NCBI GenBank assembly: GCA_945901725.1
Contig: CAMDLK010000012.1
Location: 1-36,053 of the forward strand
Length of the DNA: 36,053 nt
Source: Bifidobacterium breve
GTDB lineage: Bacteria; Actinomycetota; Acidimicrobiia; Acidimicrobiales; Ilumatobacteraceae
Direction: 5' to 3'
The number at the start of each line of letters is the position of its first letter. The stretch's first letter is position 1. Of this stretch, positions 31,180 to 36,053 are shown one piece after another. The translations under genes were made by a program, and so were the position numbers. A model generated the notes under the pieces. The model saw nothing but the letters and a program-made list of their open reading frames with translations. It did not search any database and had not been told where the DNA came from.

Positions 31180-31971
31180 TTAGCGCTGCAACAGCCAATC
31201 GTCAATGAGGCGTCGCGCAATTGAGATTGAACCAGGAATCATGGGCAGGTCGTCCCTGCTGTACCAGTTGGCATCAGCAATTTCAGTTGTGTCACAGACA
31301 ATGTCACCAGAGACATAGTTCGCGCGGAAACCCAGCATCAGAGAATTCGGGAACGGCCATGGCTGACTGGCCACATACTCAACATTGTTGACAACGATGC
31401 CCACTTCTTCTTCGACTTCACGTGCAACAGCTTGTTCAAGGTTCTCCCCTGGTTCAACAAACCCAGCAAGACAGGAATACAGCGGCATAGGGAAATTGGT
31501 ACCGCGCGCAAGTAATGCTTGTTGATCATCGCCTTCGCCGCGTGTGACGAGAGTGATGATGGCAGGCGACAGACGAGGGAACTGCATCAGCGAACATGCA
31601 GGACAACGAAATGCTCGCTCGTTGTGTGCAAGTTCTGTTGGTTCGCCGCACCTGCCGCAGTAACGATGTGAGCGTGCCCACTCAATCAGTTGCACCGCAC
31701 GGCCTGCCACGGCCCATTCGGTATTGCTCACTCTGGCGAATAATGAATACAAGTCGGTCTCAGCGCCGTACCCAGGGTCTTCGCCGTGCGGCACGTCAAT
31801 TCCCCAGCAGGCAACATCTCCGTGCATGCCCAGAAAGTGACTGGACCATGATTCCTCGGCTGGACGATCATCAATAAACACCTTGGTGCCGACTACGTGG
31901 ATATAGCGATGTTCGACGACCGATTCGGCGGGAATCAGGGAAGGACGGAAGGAAGAATCATGCTGGCTCAT
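31180..31971 (-). CDS. nudC: NADH pyrophosphatase (Nudix hydrolase)
   Basis: 263 residues from the ATG at 31971. A zinc ribbon is formed by Cys105, Cys108, Cys123 and Cys126 (CGRCGE...CPAC). The Nudix box GFVEPGENLEQAVAREVEEEVGI is at 170-192. The NudC-specific SQPWPFPNS follows at 202-210. It cleaves NADH to NMNH and AMP, and related enzymes remove NAD caps from RNA. An in-frame ATG at 32022 would overlap the divergent thiolase start and is less likely. A TACCGT hexamer sits nine bases before the chosen ATG, giving a leader of about two bases if used. Confidence 0.93.
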   Translation of the reverse strand: MSQHDSSFRPSLIPAESVVEHRYIHVVGTKVFIDDRPAEESWSSHFLGMHGDVACWGIDVPHGEDPGYGAETDLYSLFARVSNTEWAVAGRAVQLIEWARSHRYCGRCGEPTELAHNERAFRCPACSLMQFPRLSPAIITLVTRGEGDDQQALLARGTNFPMPLYSCLAGFVEPGENLEQAVAREVEEEVGIVVNNVEYVASQPWPFPNSLMLGFRANYVSGDIVCDTTEIADANWYSRDDLPMIPGSISIARRLIDDWLLQR

Positions 31972-32003
31972 TGCCCACTGACGGTAGTGCGTATGGCCCT
32001 GTC

Positions 32004-32009
32004 TAAGAT
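32004..32009 (+). promoter_or_regulatory. -10 hexamer (TAAGAT) for the thiolase gene
   Basis: TAAGAT ends six bases before the ATG at 32016. The whole divergent region between NudC and the thiolase is only 44 bases. Confidence 0.5.
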
Positions 32010-32015
32010 AACTAA

Positions 32016-33203
32016 ATGGCACGTACCCAAAACTCAGTAGTAATCATCGACACCCTGCGCACCCCCATCGGCAAGCGCAACGGCGGTTTGTCCACCCTGC
32101 ACCCCGGCGAACTGCTCGGCATTGTGCAAAAAGGAATCCTTGACCGCACAGGTATTGATCCAGCACTTGTAGAACAAGTTGTTGGTGGCTGTGTGAGCCA
32201 AGTCGGCGAGCAAGCATTCAACATCACACGTACTGCATGGTTGGCTGCTGGTCTTCCACTCACTACTGCTGCAACAACAATCGACACACAGTGCGGTTCA
32301 TCGCAGCAAGCAACTGGTCTTGCAAGTTCGCTTATCGGTTCTGGCGTTGTTGACATCGCAATTGCGTGCGGTGTTGAAGTCATGAGCCGCGTACCCATCG
32401 GTGCATCTGGTCGTAAAGACTTTGGTCTCGGAATCCCCATTCCAAAGACATATTTCGAAGAGTACGAAATGACTTCTCAGTTTGAAGGCGCAGAGCGCAT
32501 CGCTGACAAGTGGGGCGTCACACGCGAAGACACCGACAAGTGGGGCCTCATCTCACAGCAGCGCGCAATTCGTGCATGGGAAGAAGATCGTTTCTCTGGT
32601 CAGTTCATCGAAGTAGATGCACCTGAAGTCAATGAAGCTGGCGAAACAACTGGTACACGTCGTGTTTCACGCGACGAAGGCCTTCGTGAGACCACTCTTG
32701 AAAAACTTGGCACATTGAAGCCAGTGGGTCGCCCAGACGGTGTCCACACAGCCGGAAACTCATCACAGATTTCTGACGGCGCAGCGGCTGTTCTCATGAT
32801 GACAGAAGACAAAGCCAACCAACTCGGACTCAAGGCACGTGCTCGCATTGTTGATTCTTGCCTAGTTGGTGTTGATCCGGTACTCATGTTGACAGGACCA
32901 ATTGATGCAACCCAGCGTCTCCTTCAGCGCAACAACTTGAAGATTTCAGACATTGACGTGTTTGAAATCAACGAAGCATTTGCATCTGTAGTTCTCGCAT
33001 GGGCTAAAGAAGTTGGTGCAGACCTTGACCGCACAAACCCCAACGGTGGTGCAATTGCTCTTGGTCACCCTCTCGGCGCAACCGGCGCCTTTCTTGTCAC
33101 CAAGGCACTGAACGAACTCGAGCGCACCGGTGGTCGCTACGCAATCGTTTCAATGTGCTGCGGCGGTGGCCTCGGAACCGGCACGCTCATCGAGCGTCTC
33201 TAA
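32016..33203 (+). CDS. Thiolase (acetyl-CoA C-acyltransferase)
   Basis: 395 residues. The nucleophilic Cys93 lies in DTQCGSSQQA, His351 in ALGHPLGATG and the second catalytic cysteine Cys382 in CCGGGLGTG, completing the thiolase triad. NEAFA is also present. It cleaves 3-ketoacyl-CoA (or runs in reverse) as the last step of beta-oxidation, matching the dehydrogenases and hydratase elsewhere in the window. The chain specificity cannot be read from the sequence; FadA/FadA5-like long-chain or steroid side-chain use is possible. The secreted nuclease gene begins 14 bases after its stop with its own ribosome site. Confidence 0.93.
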   Translation: MARTQNSVVIIDTLRTPIGKRNGGLSTLHPGELLGIVQKGILDRTGIDPALVEQVVGGCVSQVGEQAFNITRTAWLAAGLPLTTAATTIDTQCGSSQQATGLASSLIGSGVVDIAIACGVEVMSRVPIGASGRKDFGLGIPIPKTYFEEYEMTSQFEGAERIADKWGVTREDTDKWGLISQQRAIRAWEEDRFSGQFIEVDAPEVNEAGETTGTRRVSRDEGLRETTLEKLGTLKPVGRPDGVHTAGNSSQISDGAAAVLMMTEDKANQLGLKARARIVDSCLVGVDPVLMLTGPIDATQRLLQRNNLKISDIDVFEINEAFASVVLAWAKEVGADLDRTNPNGGAIALGHPLGATGAFLVTKALNELERTGGRYAIVSMCCGGGLGTGTLIERL

Positions 33204-33217
33204 ATAAAGGAGCGCGC

Positions 33218-33724
33218 ATGGCGCGCATTCATGTAGCCATTACGGCATTTCTTTTTTCGTCGCTTCTATTCGGTTGCGCCCAAAAACAAGCCGCGATCAC
33301 CCCTGATGGTCGTGTTCATGGCGTCGTCACTTACGTCGCTGATGGCGACACTATTGCCGTTCGCTTTGGTGGAACCACTGAAAAGATACGACTCATCGGA
33401 GTTGATACTCCTGAAACAAAGCACCCCACTAAACCAGTTGGTTGTTGGGGGCCAGAAGCATCTGCGCACACAACTGCACTGCTGCCGCCGGGCACCGACG
33501 TGTACATCGTGCGCGATACCGAAGCACGCGACAGATACAAGCGGTTGCTGGCATATGTATACCGCACAGATGACAACCTGTTTGTGAACAAGGAGTTGCT
33601 AGCGGGCGGATGGGGCGTGCCACTTTCTATTGCACCGAATACGGCATTCGAAACCGATTTTGCGGCTGCTGCGTATTCAGCACAGCAAGCCAATCTCGGG
33701 TTATGGGCACACTGTCGCGGGTAG
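33218..33724 (+). CDS. Thermonuclease-family (SNase-like) lipoprotein
   Basis: 168 residues from the ATG at 33218, chosen because AAAGGAG lies five bases upstream. A lipoprotein signal peptide ends in LLFGC (Cys20), so the enzyme is tethered outside the membrane. The nuclease domain has ADGDTIAVRF, RLIGVDTPETKHP and YKRLLAYVY. The residues equivalent to Arg35, Glu43 and Arg87 of staphylococcal nuclease are Arg58, Glu66 and Arg109. DTPETKHP and WGPEASA are nearly the same as in the staphylococcal enzyme. It should cut extracellular DNA or RNA in a calcium-dependent way, perhaps for phosphorus or nucleotide scavenging. It is probably read with the thiolase transcript, though the functions differ. 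Confidence 0.9.
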   Translation: MARIHVAITAFLFSSLLFGCAQKQAAITPDGRVHGVVTYVADGDTIAVRFGGTTEKIRLIGVDTPETKHPTKPVGCWGPEASAHTTALLPPGTDVYIVRDTEARDRYKRLLAYVYRTDDNLFVNKELLAGGWGVPLSIAPNTAFETDFAAAAYSAQQANLGLWAHCRG

Positions 33725-33727
33725 GGT
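33722..33727 (+). promoter_or_regulatory. -10 hexamer (TAGGGT) overlapping a stop codon
   Basis: The TAG stop of the nuclease gene is the first half of TAGGGT, which ends six bases before the ATG at 33734. Confidence 0.4.
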
Positions 33728-33733
33728 TTCTCT

Positions 33734-34573
33734 ATGTCGAACAGCCGCTCTCTTGCCTCACGATTAGGCCACAAAGACGATGCTCGACTCGTCATCATCT
33801 CGTGTGATGACCTGGGGTCATGCCATGGCGCAACCGAAGGCGTGTACCAAGCAATTCGAAACGGTATTGCAACATGTGCATCCATCATGGTTCCGGCACC
33901 GTGGGCTCGTTACGCAGCAGATCAATACAAGGGTGAAGACATTGGTGTTCATCTCACGCTCAACGCCGAACACCCGTTGTACCGATGGGGCCCGCTCACT
34001 CATGCTCCGACGTTGTTATCGGGCGAAGGCGGCTTTCCACGTTCAGTTGATGACTTATGGGAACACGCTGACTCAACCGAAGTACTGCGCGAATGTCGTG
34101 CCCAAATTGAACGTGCATTGGCGTGGGGAATTGATGTTTCTCACCTTGCACCACATCTCACTTCCATCACTTTGCGCCCTGAATTTTTTGACGTGTATCT
34201 CGAACTTGCAGTGGAATTCAAACTTCCCATTCGCTTGCCTTCCACAATTTCAGCCTCAGCAGCTGGTTTTCCATTCCGTCAATTAGCGGCTGACGAAGGC
34301 ATCGTATTTCCTGATCATTTTGACCATGATTGGCGCACCGGCAGCCGTGAGCGAGTTCTCTCTGCGCTTGCTTCACTTGAACCAGGCGTTACAGAGATTC
34401 ACGTACAGCCAGCAATTGATACAGCCGAAGTGCGTGCATTAGGTGAAGTGGCAGTCGGATGGATCGATGATCTTGCTCTCGCTACCAGTGATGAATTGCG
34501 CGACGCTGTCACTGCAAGTGGTGCTGTGCTTATTGGCTATCGCGAATTACGCGACGCCATGCGCGTTGGCTAG
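33734..34573 (+). CDS. ChbG/YdjC-family carbohydrate deacetylase-like protein
   Basis: 279 residues. Metal-site residues of the ChbG/YdjC family are present: Asp25 and Asp26 (SCDDLG), His73 (GVHLTLN) and the His137/His141 pair (SHLAPHLTS). The family removes acetyl groups from N-acetylated sugars such as chitooligosaccharides. Family members in actinobacteria often have unknown substrates. It has no signal peptide, so it is cytoplasmic. The gene has its own hexamer ten bases after the nuclease stop. It converges with the Mca gene, and a single CTAG at 34570-34573 provides the stop codons of both. Confidence 0.85.
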   Translation: MSNSRSLASRLGHKDDARLVIISCDDLGSCHGATEGVYQAIRNGIATCASIMVPAPWARYAADQYKGEDIGVHLTLNAEHPLYRWGPLTHAPTLLSGEGGFPRSVDDLWEHADSTEVLRECRAQIERALAWGIDVSHLAPHLTSITLRPEFFDVYLELAVEFKLPIRLPSTISASAAGFPFRQLAADEGIVFPDHFDHDWRTGSRERVLSALASLEPGVTEIHVQPAIDTAEVRALGEVAVGWIDDLALATSDELRDAVTASGAVLIGYRELRDAMRVG

Positions 34574-35487
34574 CGAATACCGACAAACATGTCGGTTTCC
34601 ATCGTTCCCTCTGGAACTTCACGATGATGACTCTGCGCAAGAATCCAATCTTCCCACGGGTACACATCAGCTAATTCTGTATCGGTAAGACCAAACCAAA
34701 ACTTGGCCGCCGGATCAACCTGAGTTGCATGCGCGCGTAACGATTGCGTACGTGCATACAGGTACTCACCAATGTGTAGGCGTGTTGTGACCCGATGATC
34801 TTGTGATGGACGATTGCGCCAATTCTCATCGAATGGTGATTCGCCATATTTCATTACCAATGCTTCATGAACTGCCAAGATTCGCTCTTTTGCCCACAGC
34901 GTGTAATACATCTTTTGTGGTTGCCACGGTTCGCCAGCTTCCGGATACCACGCCGGGTCGCCCGCACGGTCAAATGCCAGCACACTTGCATCATGCACGC
35001 GTAAGTGATCAGGGTGCGGATAGCTGGCCTGATCATCGTTGTACGTGAGAATTACTTGTGGGCGCTCTAGACGAATAAGGCGCACTAAACGTCCTGCTGC
35101 CTCGTCGAGATCTGCCATGTGAAAGCAATCAGGATTGTTGTTCGATTCAGAACCGGCCATGCCTGAGTCTCGGTAGCCCAACATGTGCAGTGCAGAAAAG
35201 CCGATTGCTTCGACAGATTTGCGCAGTTCTTCAGGGCGCACAATCGCCAAATGAGCACGTTCTTGTTCTGGGGTCATGTTGTGAAAGGGCTGGCCTGGCT
35301 CACGCAATGCAGGGTTCTGCAGATCGCCCTCTTCTCCACCGGTGCAGCACACAAGTACGGTGCGAACGCCTTCCGAGTAGTACTTGGCAACCGTAGGGGC
35401 GCCTTTTGACGCTTCATCATCAGGATGAGCATGAATTGTCATGAGACAGAGAGGATCTCCCAAGGAAGACAATTGCGGTGTAGGCAT
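34570..35487 (-). CDS. mca: Mycothiol S-conjugate amidase
   Basis: 305 residues, a LmbE/PIG-L-family zinc amidase. Zinc residues lie in AHPDDE (20-25, His21 and Asp24) and in PHPDH (157-161). CCTGGEEGD and LGYRDSGM are the conserved Mca/MshB segments. Mca cleaves mycothiol S-conjugates to release mercapturic acids for export, a detoxification step; its paralogue MshB acts in mycothiol synthesis. The C-terminal FGLTDTELADVYPWEDW region and the length favour Mca over MshB. The start at 35487 is supported by TATCCT seven bases upstream. With the MDMPI-like gene it indicates that this organism makes mycothiol. Confidence 0.88.
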   Translation of the reverse strand: MPTPQLSSLGDPLCLMTIHAHPDDEASKGAPTVAKYYSEGVRTVLVCCTGGEEGDLQNPALREPGQPFHNMTPEQERAHLAIVRPEELRKSVEAIGFSALHMLGYRDSGMAGSESNNNPDCFHMADLDEAAGRLVRLIRLERPQVILTYNDDQASYPHPDHLRVHDASVLAFDRAGDPAWYPEAGEPWQPQKMYYTLWAKERILAVHEALVMKYGESPFDENWRNRPSQDHRVTTRLHIGEYLYARTQSLRAHATQVDPAAKFWFGLTDTELADVYPWEDWILAQSHHREVPEGTMETDMFVGIR

Positions 35488-35494
35488 CCTTGAC

Positions 35495-35500
35495 AGGATA
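35495..35500 (-). promoter_or_regulatory. -10 hexamer (TATCCT) for the Mca gene
   Basis: TATCCT ends seven bases before the ATG at 35487. Confidence 0.5.
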
Positions 35501-35551
35501 GTGACCCCACCTCGCCGAACCGAACACGCTGGGGGGTTGTTCCACCGCTAA

Positions 35552-36053
35552 GGGTGTTCAATCTGTGAGAATAGATCTATCGACTTCTCCACCACCGCCC
35601 TGCCAATTGGCATCTTTGAGACCGACATCAATTGTCGTCTCACTGCGGGCAACGATGCTTTTCGCGCGTTAGTCCTAGGCGGAGCGCCACTCAGTGTTGG
35701 CACAGCACCGTGGGTCAATGCGTTACCGCAAGAGCGCACCGAATGTGAACGTCGGTGGGTGCAACATCGCGACAGTGGCGAAACGTTCACCGTGGAATTT
35801 CGAATCGGATTAGCAACTGGTGAAGTGATGTGGATCCAAGTTGCCACTCAACCCGTTGTCATCGACGGCGCACTTGCCGGATACATCGGTACTGCAATTG
35901 ATTGCACCGCGCTTGTTACACAACGTCAACTATCTGATCAGCTTGTCGGACTGCTGGATGTTTCTGGTGATGCCGTACTTGTCTTTGATCGTGTTGGTGA
36001 ACTCATGTTTGCTAACGACACCGCTCGCACCTTGATTGGCGTTACAGACCCTG
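35552..36053 (+). CDS. Tandem-PAS sensor protein, N-terminal part; start codon unresolved
   Basis: The open frame runs from just after a TAA at 35549-35551 to the right edge, with no stop. The first PAS domain reads LPIGIFETD, AGNDAFRAL, GETFTVEFRI and GYIGTAIDCTAL. A second begins LLDVSGDAVLVFDR...MFANDTARTLIG. Such proteins usually continue into a GGDEF, EAL or histidine-kinase domain, which is outside the window. No ATG, GTG or TTG occurs in frame between the TAA and the first PAS domain. The choices are a non-standard start (for example ATC at 35561 or 35579), the CTG in GCC-CTG-CCA, or a frameshift from the GTG at 35565, which lies in the neighbouring frame. The listed start is therefore the limit of the open frame, not a proven start. 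Confidence 0.75.

Noticed and set aside
35490-35495. TTGACA on the plus strand before the PAS gene
   Set aside because: No -10-like hexamer lies 16-18 bases downstream, so it does not make a convincing promoter.
35548-35847. A 99-codon minus-strand frame at the right end
   Set aside because: The plus strand carries clear PAS-domain coding across the same bases.
1-36053. Mobile element, phage, CRISPR or defence system
   Set aside because: I found no transposase, integrase, terminal inverted repeats, direct-repeat/spacer array or restriction-type genes. All recognised genes are metabolic, transport or surface genes.

Overview
The window reads as chromosomal DNA of a planktonic actinobacterium, most likely of the class Acidimicrobiia (Ilumatobacter-like or CL500-29/acIV-like). 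This placement is an inference. It rests on mycothiol-type enzymes (Mca and an MDMPI-fold protein), two luciferase-like monooxygenase family proteins that probably use F420, a WS/DGAT acyltransferase, several actinobacterial MFE-2-like dehydrogenases, roughly balanced base composition, and very compact gene packing. I recognise 34 protein genes with support, one 10-codon leader ORF, and one partial sensor gene at the right edge. There are no rRNAs, tRNAs, insertion sequences, phage genes or CRISPR arrays. No gap without a gene exceeds about 150 bases.

Layout. 1-1750 (minus): assimilatory sulfate reduction, cysH-cysD-cysN, with cysN cut by the left edge. 1869-4283 (minus): a large secreted, membrane-anchored repeat protein closed by a UUCG-loop terminator. 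5292-6212 and 4414-5271 (minus): a (3R)-hydroxyacyl-CoA dehydrogenase and an enoyl-CoA hydratase 2, together a split MFE-2, also closed by a UUCG terminator. 6316-9742 (plus): geranylgeranyl-reductase-like flavoprotein, nitronate monooxygenase and MFS exporter. 11929-9708 (minus): F420-type oxidoreductase plus serine hydrolase. 12036-14203 (plus): an alpha/beta hydrolase coupled to an unusual S51-peptidase/CysS-C-terminal fusion. 16937-14206 (minus): a zinc/manganese ABC importer. 19342-16979 (minus) and 19441-22839 (plus): two divergent lipid-catabolic units (acyl-CoA dehydrogenase + P450; MFE-2-type dehydrogenase + acyl-CoA dehydrogenase + hydrolase + PAP2 phosphatase), followed by a WS/DGAT acyltransferase. 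24272-29495: a tiny gene, an SDR, a lipocalin-like protein and a large RCC1/Fn3 surface protein. 29506-35487: MDMPI-like protein, a second luciferase-like oxidoreductase, NudC, thiolase, secreted nuclease, ChbG-like deacetylase and Mca. 35552-36053: start of a tandem-PAS sensor.

How the genes fit together. The dominant theme is acyl-CoA chemistry. Dehydrogenation (two acyl-CoA dehydrogenases), hydration (MaoC), oxidation (two MFE-2-type SDRs) and thiolysis (thiolase) are all present. So are a P450 and several hydrolases that could feed substrates, and PAP2 plus WS/DGAT that could store acyl groups as neutral lipid. A sterol or isoprenoid-like substrate is possible but not shown.

The most distinctive feature of the DNA is how translation starts. 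Fourteen genes have a TANNNT hexamer ending exactly 6 or 7 bases before the start codon, which implies leaderless transcripts. Several other genes, mostly inside or following other genes, use Shine-Dalgarno sites or overlapping stop/start codons instead. The same hexamer and spacing also precede a 10-codon ORF whose stop overlaps the start of the large surface protein (4280-4312), a candidate leader peptide.
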